From: Gracilimonas sp. | GTDB lineage: Bacteria; Bacteroidota; Rhodothermia; Balneolales; Balneolaceae | Assembly: GCF_017641085.1 (NCBI RefSeq) | Contig: NZ_JAEPPI010000002.1 | Span: 1 to 64,000 of the forward strand | Reading direction: 5' to 3' | Length of the DNA stretch: 64,000 nucleotides | Shown here: positions 26,467 through 35,949 of the stretch, piece by piece | Position numbering within the stretch: position 1 is the stretch's first letter | How the letters are laid out: each line of letters begins with the position of its first letter | Translations under genes and position numbers: made by a program | The notes under the pieces: generated by a model | Databases searched by the model: none | Told to the model about the DNA's origin: nothing | The model's input: the letters and a program-made list of their open reading frames with translations, nothing else

Positions 26467-26535
26467 ATGCATTCTAATATTGATATCTACAAGAATTACT
26501 TCTATCTTATTCGACTTTCCAATTTGACGAAATAA
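26467..26535 (+). CDS. Possible 22-codon leader peptide ahead of rplM
   Basis: An ATG preceded by GGGAGG at 8 bases' spacing, one of the best ribosome-binding sites in the window, opens a 22-residue frame (MHSNIDIYKNYFYLIRL..., stop TAA at 26533). It ends 12 bases before the GTG start of rplM, so it could couple or modulate translation of L13. The peptide has no known homologue that I recognise. A partial promoter-like TATTTTTC just upstream could instead place the transcript start at the ribosome site, which would rule it out. Confidence 0.35.
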   Translation: MHSNIDIYKNYFYLIRLSNLTK

Positions 26536-26547
26536 AAGAGTTTAATC

Positions 26548-26991
26548 GTGGACACATTAAGTTTTAAAACATACTCGGCCAAACCCAGCGATATTGAAAA
26601 GAACTGGGTACTCATTGATGCTGAAGATCAGCCATTGGGGCGCCTGAGTAGCGAAGTAGCAAAAATTTTGAGAGGTAAAACCAAGCCTACCTTCACCCCA
26701 CATATGGATACAGGTGATAACGTCATCGTTATCAATGCTGAGAAGGTGAAGCTGACTGGTAAGAAAATGACGGACAAAACATACTTCCGTCACACATTTT
26801 ACCCGGGCGGAGAGCGATTTGAAACAGCAGCCGAGATGTTGGAGAAAGATCCAACCTCTTTGGTAACTACTGCTGTGAAGGGCATGCTTCCTAAAACCAA
26901 GTTGGGCAATAAAATTGCCACTAACTTGAGAGTTTATGCAGGCCCCGTACATCCGCATACTGCACAAGAACCAGAAATCATTGAGCTTTAA
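26548..26991 (+). CDS. rplM: 50S ribosomal protein L13
   Basis: A 147-aa uL13 protein with GTG start. Signatures are NWVLIDAEDQPLGRLSSEVA, LRGKTKPTFTPHMDTGDNVI, KTYFRHTFYPGGERF and GMLPKTKLGNKIATNLRVYAG. It is 6 bases upstream of rpsI, the conserved rplM-rpsI pair, and opens the rplM-rpsI-rpsB-tsf-pyrH group. Confidence 0.98.
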   Translation: MDTLSFKTYSAKPSDIEKNWVLIDAEDQPLGRLSSEVAKILRGKTKPTFTPHMDTGDNVIVINAEKVKLTGKKMTDKTYFRHTFYPGGERFETAAEMLEKDPTSLVTTAVKGMLPKTKLGNKIATNLRVYAGPVHPHTAQEPEIIEL

Positions 26992-26997
26992 TCAATA

Positions 26998-27384
26998 ATG
27001 GCACAAGCGAATTACATAGGACGACGAAAAACTGCAACGGCCCGTTTGTACATCAAACCGGGTAAAGGCGACATTCTCGTCAACCACAAACCCATTGAAG
27101 AATATTTTCCGGTAAAAGCACGCCGTAACATTGCGCTTTTTCCAATGAGCGTTACTGAAACGGAAGGCAAGTATGACATCAAAATCACCGTTCGCGGTGG
27201 TGGAAGTACCGGACAAGCCGGTGCTATTTCTCATGCTCTTGCACGTGCTCTGGACGGAGAGAATGAAGATCTTCACGATGTTCTTAAGGGACACGGACTT
27301 CTTACCCGAGACGACAGAATGGTAGAGCGTAAGAAATACGGTCAGCCTAAAGCTCGTAAGAAATTCCAGTTCTCCAAGCGTTAA
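26998..27384 (+). CDS. rpsI: 30S ribosomal protein S9
   Basis: A 128-aa uS9 protein of normal length. It has the N-terminal GRRKTATARLYIKPGKGDI, GGGSTGQAGAISHALARAL and the C-terminal RDDRMVERKKYGQPKARKKFQFSKR whose terminal KR tail contacts tRNA in the P site. Directly follows rplM and precedes the structured leader of rpsB. Confidence 0.98.
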   Translation: MAQANYIGRRKTATARLYIKPGKGDILVNHKPIEEYFPVKARRNIALFPMSVTETEGKYDIKITVRGGGSTGQAGAISHALARALDGENEDLHDVLKGHGLLTRDDRMVERKKYGQPKARKKFQFSKR

Positions 27385-27422
27385 TATTTACGCGACCAAT
27401 TTTTTTCAAACACAATCACACA

Positions 27423-27494
27423 TGTGTGGCGACCCTGCGTTTGGTGTCCTGAGCTTAATTGACTCAGGATTAACGTTCGGGAATGACCCACACA
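27423..27494 (+). ncRNA. Structured leader RNA of rpsB
   Basis: Between rpsI and rpsB lies a compact fold. A closing stem TGTGTGG/CCACACA (27423-27429 with 27488-27494) encloses a CCC-GCGT/ACGT-GGG helix interrupted by small bulges and an apical hairpin TCCTGAG/CTCAGGA (27447-27453 with 27463-27469). It ends 32 bases before the rpsB ATG. Autoregulatory leaders bound by S2 are known for rpsB in other bacteria, so feedback control by S2 is likely. I cannot assign it to a named RNA family. Confidence 0.55.
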
Positions 27495-27526
27495 GAGGAT
27501 TAACCTAAACTTACATACTTATTACA

Positions 27527-28420
27527 ATGCCAAAAGCTGCATCAATACAAGACCTGCTTAAGTCAGGCGCACACTTCGGTCACTTAACCCGTCGATGGAA
27601 TCCAAAAATGAAGGATTTCATCTTCATGCAAAGAAACGGGATTCACATCATTGACCTGAAGAAAACTCAGAAATATTTACAGGAAGCCCTCGACGAAGTT
27701 CAAAAACTTTCTCGTGCCGGTAAAACCATTCTTTTTGTAGGTACCAAGAAGCAATCTACCGAAATCATCAAAACTGAAGCGTTACGCTGTGGAATGCCAC
27801 ACATTACGCATCGCTGGTTAGGTGGTATGCTTACCAACTTCAGTACCGTTCGCAAAAGTATTTCCCGAATGGAGGAAATTGAGCGCATGAAGACTGACGG
27901 TACGTTTGAAGAACTCACCAAGAAAGAGGGTTTGATGCTGCAACGCGAGCAGGACAAACTGAATGACACTCTTGGCGGTATCAAAAACATGGGTCGCCTT
28001 CCCGGTGCCATTTTTGTGGTAGATATTATTAAAGAGCACCTTGCCGTTAGCGAAGCAATTAAACTCCACATCCCAATCATTGCAATGGTTGATACCAACA
28101 GTGATCCGGATATTCCTGACTACATAGTTCCTTGTAATGATGACTCAGCCCGTACCATCCAGCTGGTAGCAACTCAGGTTGCCGATGCAATTATTGAAGG
28201 TACAGCCGAGCGTGAAGCACAGCAGGAAGAAGACGTGATGGAACAAGCTGCTGCTGAAGCCAAAGGCGACGACAAAGGTGATGACGTTGACGTTAAAGAC
28301 GCTGCTAAAGGAACCAAGTTACGTTCCCGCCGCAAGAAAAAGTCTTCCAAAAAAGACGACAACAAAGCTGACAAAGCCGAAGCGAAAGCCGATGCTGACA
28401 GCAAAGATGAAGAAGAATAA
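27527..28420 (+). CDS. rpsB: 30S ribosomal protein S2
   Basis: A 297-aa uS2 protein. Signatures are LLKSGAHFGHLTRRWNPKM, ILFVGTKKQSTEIIK, HRWLGGMLTNFSTVRKSI and AMVDTNSDPDIPDYIVPCNDD. The core is of usual length but about 60 extra residues at the C-terminus are almost entirely charged (Asp, Glu, Lys), longer than in E. coli S2. The leader upstream is structured. It is 33 bases before tsf, the usual pairing. Confidence 0.98.
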   Translation: MPKAASIQDLLKSGAHFGHLTRRWNPKMKDFIFMQRNGIHIIDLKKTQKYLQEALDEVQKLSRAGKTILFVGTKKQSTEIIKTEALRCGMPHITHRWLGGMLTNFSTVRKSISRMEEIERMKTDGTFEELTKKEGLMLQREQDKLNDTLGGIKNMGRLPGAIFVVDIIKEHLAVSEAIKLHIPIIAMVDTNSDPDIPDYIVPCNDDSARTIQLVATQVADAIIEGTAEREAQQEEDVMEQAAAEAKGDDKGDDVDVKDAAKGTKLRSRRKKKSSKKDDNKADKAEAKADADSKDEEE

Positions 28421-28453
28421 AAATTTCCAACTCCAAAAATACTATTCAGAATA

Positions 28454-29287
28454 ATGAGCATTTCTGCTGCTGACGTAAAAAAACTTCGTGACATGACCGG
28501 AGCGGGTATGATGGACTGTAAGAAAGCCCTCTCCGAAGCAGATGGTGATTTTGACCGTGCTGTTGAAATCCTTCGTAAAAAAGGACAAAAAGTATCTGAG
28601 AAGAGATCTGATCGTGAAGCTAACCAGGGATTGATCCTGAGCCGTATCAACGATGATAAAACCAAAGCTTCTCTGCTTGAAATCAACTGTGAAACTGACT
28701 TCGTAGCCCGAAATCAGGAATTCCAGGATGATGCCGAGTCGTTCCTGAACGCTGCTTTCGAAAATGACATCGATAATGCTGACGATCTTCTGAAGATTGA
28801 GCTTGATGGACTGACCATTGAAAAGCACCTGGAAGAGATGGTGGGTAAAATCGGTGAGAAAATTGAAATCAACAATGTGATATTGGCCACAACTGAAGGC
28901 ACACTGATTTCTTACATCCACCCCGGAAACCAGTTAGGCGTATTGGCTGAATTTGATGGCGACCTTACCGACGAAGAAATCGGTAAAGATGTAGCCATGC
29001 AGGTTGCAGCTATGAAACCTCTTTCTGTTACCCGAGACGGCGTTGATTCTTCTTTGGTTGAGAAAGAGCTTGAAATCGCCAAAGAACAACTTCTGAACGA
29101 AGGCAAGCCTGAGCACATCGCTGAGCAAGCTGCCAAAGGTAAACTTCGCCGTTTCTACGAAGAACGCGTTCTTCTGGAGCAGAAGTTTGTTAAAGATAAC
29201 AGCGTTTCCGTACAGCAGTACCTGGAGCAGAATGATGCTCCCCTGGTGAAATCATTTCACCGGCTGCAACTGGGCGAAAACGACTAA
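28454..29287 (+). CDS. tsf: Elongation factor Ts
   Basis: A 277-aa guanine-nucleotide exchange factor for EF-Tu. The N-terminal UBA-like module (KKLRDMTGAGMMDCKKALSEADGDFDRAVEIL) and the EF-Tu-contacting CETDFVARNQEF are clear; further family segments are YIHPGNQLGVLAEF, VAMQVAAMKPL and EQKFVKDNSVSVQQYL. Its partner tuf begins at the left edge of this window. A terminator hairpin follows immediately. Confidence 0.98.
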   Translation: MSISAADVKKLRDMTGAGMMDCKKALSEADGDFDRAVEILRKKGQKVSEKRSDREANQGLILSRINDDKTKASLLEINCETDFVARNQEFQDDAESFLNAAFENDIDNADDLLKIELDGLTIEKHLEEMVGKIGEKIEINNVILATTEGTLISYIHPGNQLGVLAEFDGDLTDEEIGKDVAMQVAAMKPLSVTRDGVDSSLVEKELEIAKEQLLNEGKPEHIAEQAAKGKLRRFYEERVLLEQKFVKDNSVSVQQYLEQNDAPLVKSFHRLQLGEND

Positions 29288-29304
29288 TAAATTTTCTTTA
29301 CATT

Positions 29305-29335
29305 AAGGCTGTCAAAATTGACAGCCTTTTTTTTG
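29305..29335 (+). terminator. Terminator between tsf and pyrH
   Basis: Hairpin AAGGCTGTCAA/TTGACAGCCTT (29305-29315 with 29318-29328) followed by eight T. It separates the ribosomal genes from pyrH, so pyrH expression must rely on read-through or its own promoter. Confidence 0.88.
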
Positions 29336-29343
29336 TCTTATAA

Positions 29344-30081
<738 letters not shown>

Positions 30082-30089
30082 TTTTTATG

Positions 30090-30176
30090 GAACGCGGATG
30101 ACACTGATACTGCAGATGTTCGCTGTACTATAATCATTACCTGTGAAAATCCGCAGTATCTGTGTTATCCGTGTTC
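30090..30176. repeat. Imperfect 28-bp inverted repeat downstream of pyrH
   Basis: Arm 30090-30117 (GAACGCGGATGACACTGATA...) and the reverse complement of 30149-30176 (GAACACGGATAACACAGATA...) agree at 24 of 28 positions, with a 31-base spacer. The ACGGAT/GCGGAT-containing arms look like a dispersed intergenic element rather than a simple terminator, and there is no T run. Confidence 0.65.
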
Positions 30177-30270
30177 TATTCAATTAGGTCAATCTTGCCT
30201 TAGTCATTCTGAGAGATGAGATGAAATAGATTGATCATTTAGCAGTATAATTAATTGCGAGCCTGATAAG

Positions 30271-31170
30271 TCAGCCATTCCAAAGTGCTTCTTGTTCCCA
30301 GTATTCAGGAAAACCCATTTTTTTCAAATCAATCATTTCATAACGATTAAAAAGATCTTTCAATCGTTGTTTAAAGTGATGATCAGGATTAATTACATCC
30401 ATTAAATATGCCATACAACAAAGCAAGGCATATAATTTGTGCTCGTCAATATCTTTATTTCTGATGAAAGGAAGGGATGTCAGTTTTGGGAGTTTTGGAG
30501 CCACAGCCAACTTCCTGTTCCACAATCGGCCATGATGGGCACAAATATTTCGAACATTACTAATGGCATGCATCCAGCTCTCTAAAATAAATGGATGTCC
30601 CAAATTGAATTTACCTGAAATAGTCTTCTTTGTTTTCCCCAATTCTAAATTGTGGTATAGTTTTGAAAGAGTTCCTAAAGATATTACCTCTAAAGTCATC
30701 CATGCCGGCGGACGTTCAGGGTTTGAATATTTGTTGTAATAATGTTCTATAAAAACCTCTGCCGAGCGCCTCAGCTCATCATCAATTGCTTTTAAGTCTG
30801 ACTCAAAGTGTCGCAAATTACGAAATAGAGATTCATCTTCATACCATTAACTTTGATGAGCCATACAACACTGGTAAATTATTTGAGTACGAAAAGCAAT
30901 TTCTATTCTCTCAATTGCATCAAAAACAATCAATCGTAATTCACGATCAAAAATGTAATAATCCAAGACCTCATCAAACGTAATCTCTTTGATAAAAGGG
31001 TGATCTGAATCTTCATTATCCTGGAAAGGGTAGGTATATGCCCTTAAACGATAAAAGCTGATGTATGACAAATAATGTTCAGCTCTTTCTTCATCCTTTA
31101 TCGTCAAGCCCCGACCTTTTAATAGCTCAACTTGTTGCGTTATGCTAAGAGGAGATTTATCAAATTGCAT
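30271..31170 (-). pseudogene. Abi_2 (AbiD/AbiF-like) abortive-infection protein, in-frame stop
   Basis: Reading from 31170, an Abi_2-family N-terminus (SPLSITQQVELLKGRGLTI, then HYLSYISFYRLRAYTYPF and FDRELRLIVFDAIERIEIAFRTQI) stops at TAA 30847-30849. The same frame continues without interruption as WYEDESLFRNLRHFESDL and the family C-terminal half. That half includes the HEPN ribonuclease-type motif RNICAHHGRLWN. The full product would be about 299 residues, a normal Abi_2 length. So a single nonsense change, not a frameshift, splits the gene. Abi proteins stop phage spread by disabling the infected cell. It lies in a gap after pyrH with no mobile-element genes next to it. Confidence 0.85.
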
Positions 31171-31386
31171 AACCTAAGTTGTATAATAAAAAAACCCGCC
31201 CGGGTGCGCGTCACTATGGAGAGGCGTGGCAGGTCTTATTTTCTTCGATTCTATGATACTAACATTCGGGTTCATAAAAAAGTTTATTTTTTTTCTCACA
31301 TCCAAGAATTAGTGACAAATAATGAAAATTATATACCCCAAACAACTTATTACGTTCGTCTTATCTAAGAATCCTAATTTTAACAA

Positions 31387-32373
31387 TTATCCAAATATAA
31401 ACTTATAAACAAACTGCGCAGCTAACTTCACCGTACGGTTGTCAATATCATACTTCGGATTGACTTCCGTGATTTCAAACACCTTCAGGTTTTCTTTTTG
31501 TCGGGCCTGATGAATACATTCCAGCACTTCCCTTCCTGAAAATCCAACCGGTGAAGATGCGCTTACCCCCGGGGCATCCGAAGCCTGAATGGAATCCACA
31601 TCCAAGCCAAGGAAGAAAGGCCGCTCCCCGATTTGCCCCAGAATATGCTGAAAGGCCGGGCTTACTCCTTCCTGCAGAATATCAGCCAACAGATGGACAT
31701 TCACTCCAAGTTTACCGGCATTCTCGAGGTAAAAAGCTCCATTAGATTCCGGCCTTATACCAAACTCATAAAATTGATGAGGGCTCAAATAATGATCGTC
31801 AATGAGTCTTCGATAAGGTGTGCCGCTGGTCATTTCATCGGCCTCACGCATATCCAGGTGGGCATCGATATTGATGGCGGAAATTTCCCTGCTCGTTTCG
31901 GCCAGTGCTCTTACGTCCGCATAAGAAATGTCATTCCCCCCGCCCAGCACAATCACCTTCTTGCCGTCCCGCAAAAATTCAATCACAGCCGTGCTTAACC
32001 TGTTGTGAATTTCTTCCAATACATCCGGATTTTGATCAAGGTCGGGAAAGTCGGTGACTTCTGAGGAGTCAAATAAATCGGTACTCACATTGCCGGCGTC
32101 AAATAACCGGATGGGGGTTTCCTTTTTCACCTGTAATTTAAACAGCTGCTCACGGATTTTATTGGGAGCTTCGGCGGCTCCGGTTCTTCCACTGTTTCTC
32201 AACACTCCTTCATGCTGCGGGCAGCCAATCAACACGTGGGTTGATTGGTCGTAATCGTTCGCATCAAACAACATCTCCTGAACCAGCCAGTGGTCGTTTG
32301 GGTCATGAGAGCGCATCGACTTAAGCGAATTGGAAACCGGTTTTAGAATAGCTTTCAGCCTTTCGATTCCCAT
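31387..32373 (-). CDS. hutG: Arginase-family hydrolase, probable formimidoylglutamase
   Basis: A 328-aa ureohydrolase-fold protein. The metal-site blocks are INIDAHLDMR (DAHxD, residues 170-174) and LGLDVDSIQASDAPGVSAS. The first metal ligand is unusual: GGGNDISY has Asn147 where arginase-family enzymes normally have His (GGGH). It overlaps hutI by 19 bases, and its place after hutU and hutI supports hydrolysis of N-formimino-L-glutamate to glutamate and formamide as the last step of histidine breakdown. The Asn substitution leaves some doubt about catalytic mechanism. Confidence 0.85.
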   Translation of the reverse strand: MGIERLKAILKPVSNSLKSMRSHDPNDHWLVQEMLFDANDYDQSTHVLIGCPQHEGVLRNSGRTGAAEAPNKIREQLFKLQVKKETPIRLFDAGNVSTDLFDSSEVTDFPDLDQNPDVLEEIHNRLSTAVIEFLRDGKKVIVLGGGNDISYADVRALAETSREISAINIDAHLDMREADEMTSGTPYRRLIDDHYLSPHQFYEFGIRPESNGAFYLENAGKLGVNVHLLADILQEGVSPAFQHILGQIGERPFFLGLDVDSIQASDAPGVSASSPVGFSGREVLECIHQARQKENLKVFEITEVNPKYDIDNRTVKLAAQFVYKFIFG

Positions 32374-33584
32374 ACTTTCTCTCCTTTTTTGATGACCGTA
32401 TGCACGTGATTTTCCCCAAAGAAATAAGCCAGGTCTTTGTAATTATCCGTATCGAGCAACAGGATATCGGCCTGGAAACCGGGAGCAATACAGCCCAGTT
32501 TCTTCCTTTCCAGGGCTTTGGCCCCGTTTTGGGTGGCGCAACTTAGCGCTTCCTCTACTGACATCCCCATTTTCGTACAAGCCATGCTCATCAACAGCTG
32601 CATGGAGATAGTCATAGATGAACCGGGGTTGAAATCCGTAGCCAGCGCTACCAGCGCCCCCCTGTCAATTAGCTTACGCGCCGGGGAATAGGGGATGTTG
32701 AGGAAGTAGGAAACTCCGGGCAGAATGGTGGCTACCGTATCGGACCCGGCGATGCGATCTACATCTTCGTCAGACAGCACTTCCAGGTGATCTACCGAGA
32801 CAGCATCTAAGTCCAGTGCCATTTCAACCCCGCCGATATCATTGAACTGATTGGTGTGAATCTTGGGTTTGAGTCCATGCTCCATTCCTTTGTCAAGTAT
32901 GCTTCTTGACTCCTCAGTTGTGAAATATCCGTCTTCACAAAACACATCGCAGTAATCGGCCAGTTCGGCAATTTCCGGTATCATATTCAGCACCTCTTCC
33001 ACATACTCTTCTTTGGTAGAATTTTTGGGAACCGCATGAGCTCCCAAAAAGGTGGCCTTCAGTTCAACAGGCTGTTCTTCCTTCAGCTCGTTGATTACTT
33101 CCAGCATCTTCCGCTCGTTATCGAGGTTCAGCCCGTAACCACTCTTAATTTCCATGGTGGTGATGCCTTGCTTCAACGCTTTCTGTAAATGAATGCGGGC
33201 AACATTCTTTAACTCTTCTTTGGTTGCCAGTTGGGTGGCCTCTACCGTCGATACAATGCCACCGCCTTGTTCGGCAATTTCTTCGTAACTCATACCCGCC
33301 GAACGCATGGCAAATTCATCGGCCCTATTTCCCCCAAACACCAAATGGGAATGGGAGTCCACAAAGCCCGGCACGGCTGCTTTGCCTTCCGCATCTAAAA
33401 TAGTGGGATGCCCTTCTACCTGCTCCAGCACTTCTGACAAAGATCCCACGGACTTAATAACTCCATCCGAAATATAGATCGCTCCGTTTTGAATAACATT
33501 CAGACTCCGAAGCTCTGAGCCACGAAGCACGCCCGGTTTCGGCGTGGCTATTTGTGATATGTTTTGGATTAATAAATCAGGCAT
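32355..33584 (-). CDS. hutI: Imidazolonepropionase
   Basis: A 409-aa amidohydrolase, normal HutI length. It opens imidazolone-5-propionate to N-formimino-L-glutamate. Metal-binding VDSHSHLVFGGNRADEFAMR, the conserved MEIKSGYGLNLDNERKML, TFLGAHAVP, HTNQFNDIGG and the late ALATDFNPGSSMTISMQ are all HutI signatures. It lies between hutU and hutG on the minus strand; a perfect 34-base palindrome separates it from hutU. Confidence 0.97.
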   Translation of the reverse strand: MPDLLIQNISQIATPKPGVLRGSELRSLNVIQNGAIYISDGVIKSVGSLSEVLEQVEGHPTILDAEGKAAVPGFVDSHSHLVFGGNRADEFAMRSAGMSYEEIAEQGGGIVSTVEATQLATKEELKNVARIHLQKALKQGITTMEIKSGYGLNLDNERKMLEVINELKEEQPVELKATFLGAHAVPKNSTKEEYVEEVLNMIPEIAELADYCDVFCEDGYFTTEESRSILDKGMEHGLKPKIHTNQFNDIGGVEMALDLDAVSVDHLEVLSDEDVDRIAGSDTVATILPGVSYFLNIPYSPARKLIDRGALVALATDFNPGSSMTISMQLLMSMACTKMGMSVEEALSCATQNGAKALERKKLGCIAPGFQADILLLDTDNYKDLAYFFGENHVHTVIKKGEKVWESKG

Positions 33585-33612
33585 GGATGTTAGATTAAAA
33601 TATGATCATCAA

Positions 33613-33646
33613 TCCGTGGGGACGTATCATGATACGTCCCCACGGA
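33613..33646. repeat. Perfect 34-base palindrome in the hut operon
   Basis: Two 17-base arms with no spacer (TCCGTGGGGACGTATCA and its exact reverse complement) lie between hutU and hutI. It has no T run. Its GTGGGGAC...GTCCCCAC core is the same pattern as the palindromes at 42076-42119 and 61952-61989, with base pairs exchanged but pairing kept. Confidence 0.8.
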
Positions 33647-33661
33647 TGATATTTCTGCCGA

Positions 33662-35317
33662 TTATTCCAAAAACGGCAATTTCAATTGATATTCTTTGGC
33701 GCAATCGATGGCAATTTCATAACCGGCATCGGCATGACGCATAACGCCACTGGCCGGGTCATTCCATAACACGCGGTTTAGTCGTGCCGCGGCATCATCG
33801 GTACCATCGGCAACAATGACCAGTCCGGCGTGCTGAGAGAAACCCATTCCCACGCCCCCGCCATGATGGAAGGAAACCCAGGTGGCTCCGGATGAGGTAT
33901 TCAACAAAGCGTTCAGCAACGGCCAGTCGGATACGGCATCTGAACCGTCTTTCATGCCTTCGGTTTCCCGGTTTGGACTTGCAACGGAACCGGAATCCAG
34001 ATGATCCCTGCCAATAACGACCGGGGCTTTCAGTTCCCCGTTTTTCACCATTTCGTTGAAGGCTAGTCCCAGTTTATGACGCTGACCTAGTCCCACCCAA
34101 CAAATACGGGAGGGCAATCCCTGGAAGTGAATTTGTTCTCTGGCCATATCCAGCCAGTTGTGAAGGTGAGGATCATCAGGAATGAGTTCTTTTACTTTTT
34201 GGTCGGTTTTATAGATATCCTCGGGATCACCGGACAGAGCCGCCCACCGGAAAGGACCAATTCCCTTACAAAACAATGGACGAATATACTCAGGCACAAA
34301 TCCCGGAATATTAAATGCATCTTCCACACCCTGATCATAAGCTTCCTGCCGGATGTTATTGCCATAATCAAAAACGGGAATACCCTGCTGCTGAAAGCCC
34401 AACATGGCCTGAACCTGTACTGAAATAGATTCTTTGGCCCGTTGCTCTACTTCTTTGGGATTGGATTTCTGTTTGCTTTCCCATTCGGCGACCGTCATAC
34501 CAAGCGGAAGATACCCGTTCAGTGGATCGTGGGCGCTGGTTTGATCGGTCACCGCATCCGGCATAATTTTTCTGTCTAGCAGTTTGGGATAAATATCTGC
34601 TGCGTTTCCATGAAGACCAACGGTAACCGGCTTTTTGTCCTGAACAGACTGTTCAATAATCTCCAGAGCCTCGTTCAAAGAAGTAGCTTTCTGATCTACA
34701 TACCCTGTTCGGATGCGCATATCAATCCGGTCTTCCCGGCATTCCACAGCCAGCATGCTTGCGCCGGCCATTTTGGCTGCCAGCGGCTGAGCGCCACCCA
34801 TGCCACCGAGACCGCCTGTAAGAACCCACTTGCCGGATAAATCCCCGTCAAAATGCTTTTTCCCCATAGCTACAAAGGTTTCATAGGTTCCCTGTACGAT
34901 GCCTTGGCTTCCGATATAAATCCATGAGCCTGCCGTCATCTGTCCGTACATCATCAGGCCTTTTTTGTCGAGTTCGTTGAAGTGGTCCCAGTTGGCCCAT
35001 TTTGGAACGAGGTTGGAGTTGGCGATTAAAACACGCGGGGCATCCTTATGGGTTTGAAAAATTCCGACCGGCTTACCGGATTGAACAAGCAGGGTTTCTT
35101 CGTCGCTCATGGATTTCAGCGAATCCAGGATTTTATCGAAGCTCTCCCAATTGCGGGCAGCACGACCAATACCGCCATAAACCACCAGTTCTTCCGGTTT
35201 TTCGGCAACCTCCGGGTCAAGGTTATTCTGGATCATTCGGAAAGGAGCTTCCGTCAGCCAGCTTTTGCAATTCAGATCGGTTCCCGTTGGTGCTTTAATA
35301 GTTCTTCCCATCTCCAT
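33662..35317 (-). CDS. hutU: Urocanate hydratase
   Basis: A 551-aa NAD+-dependent urocanase converting urocanate to imidazolone propionate. Strongly conserved blocks are [90 protein letters not shown] and [19 protein letters not shown]. It is first in hutU-hutI-hutG. The preceding enzyme of the pathway, histidine ammonia-lyase (hutH), is not in this window, so it must be elsewhere or urocanate is taken up. Confidence 0.98.
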   Translation of the reverse strand: MEMGRTIKAPTGTDLNCKSWLTEAPFRMIQNNLDPEVAEKPEELVVYGGIGRAARNWESFDKILDSLKSMSDEETLLVQSGKPVGIFQTHKDAPRVLIANSNLVPKWANWDHFNELDKKGLMMYGQMTAGSWIYIGSQGIVQGTYETFVAMGKKHFDGDLSGKWVLTGGLGGMGGAQPLAAKMAGASMLAVECREDRIDMRIRTGYVDQKATSLNEALEIIEQSVQDKKPVTVGLHGNAADIYPKLLDRKIMPDAVTDQTSAHDPLNGYLPLGMTVAEWESKQKSNPKEVEQRAKESISVQVQAMLGFQQQGIPVFDYGNNIRQEAYDQGVEDAFNIPGFVPEYIRPLFCKGIGPFRWAALSGDPEDIYKTDQKVKELIPDDPHLHNWLDMAREQIHFQGLPSRICWVGLGQRHKLGLAFNEMVKNGELKAPVVIGRDHLDSGSVASPNRETEGMKDGSDAVSDWPLLNALLNTSSGATWVSFHHGGGVGMGFSQHAGLVIVADGTDDAAARLNRVLWNDPASGVMRHADAGYEIAIDCAKEYQLKLPFLE

Positions 35318-35386
35318 CAGTTTTTATTCCTGTAAACAATTCCACGGCAGGAATGTACAGGATTTTGAGGGAAGACTCACGCCATT

Positions 35387-35887
35387 CTAATTCTCCGCCT
35401 CTATCCCCGCAAACTCCCCGAAGCTCTGATCGAGGTAGGCATCGCTTCCCACAAATTCGAGGATTTGCAGATACATTTTTTCCGGGATAAATCCGGGCTG
35501 ACCGGCTATAATCTCTCCTTCTGAATCAAAGAAAATGAAGGTGGGGGTTCCGGTGATTCGCATGGCCCGGCTGAATTGAATCTGGGTCATTTCCTGATCG
35601 CGAAAAGTCAGTTTCTCATCCGATTCAATGTCCATCCACACGGAATAGAAATGCTCTTTGGTTTTTTGTTGCACCGCTTCCTGCGTAAACACTTCCTTCT
35701 CCATCTTCTTGCAATACGTGCACCACACGGCATTGGCATACACCAGCACTTTTTTATCGTTTTGCTCAGCCAGCTCCATCGCTTCTGAAAGTGGCTTCCA
35801 GTCAAACATATCCGGCCGGTTTTGAGCCTGCGCCATGGAAATAGCAGTGATAGAAATCAGAAATACAGAAATAATCTTATTGATCAT
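35387..35887 (-). CDS. Periplasmic thioredoxin-like protein
   Basis: A 166-aa protein with a signal peptide (ISVFLISITAISMAQAQ) and a thioredoxin fold with active site WCTYCKKM, of the Thioredoxin_7/DsbD-gamma-like group (VYANAVWCTYCKKMEKEVF). The cis-proline loop is ITGTPTFIFFDSEGE. It is predicted to handle disulfides in the periplasm. This one keeps both active-site cysteines, unlike the redox-fold proteins at 44460-48400. It stands alone between hutU and a trans-sulfuration enzyme. Confidence 0.88.
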   Translation of the reverse strand: MINKIISVFLISITAISMAQAQNRPDMFDWKPLSEAMELAEQNDKKVLVYANAVWCTYCKKMEKEVFTQEAVQQKTKEHFYSVWMDIESDEKLTFRDQEMTQIQFSRAMRITGTPTFIFFDSEGEIIAGQPGFIPEKMYLQILEFVGSDAYLDQSFGEFAGIEAEN

Positions 35888-35949
35888 GAATATGGTTTTA
35901 AATGGTACACTCTTTTGATGAACCCAACGGGCTTTCTATTACTTTGTTT

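Noticed and set aside
30816-30849. A frameshift splitting the Abi gene
   Set aside because: The two halves differ in start by 354 bases, a multiple of three, and the codons on each side of the TAA read straight through. It is a nonsense codon, not a frameshift.
31132-31368. 78-codon plus-strand frame between the Abi pseudogene and hutG
   Set aside because: Overlaps the 5' end and promoter region of the Abi gene, has no ribosome site and no recognisable protein pattern.
33613-33646. Simple transcription terminator between hutU and hutI
   Set aside because: Perfect palindrome without a loop or T run, and termination here would cut off hutI and hutG. A repeat element explains it better.
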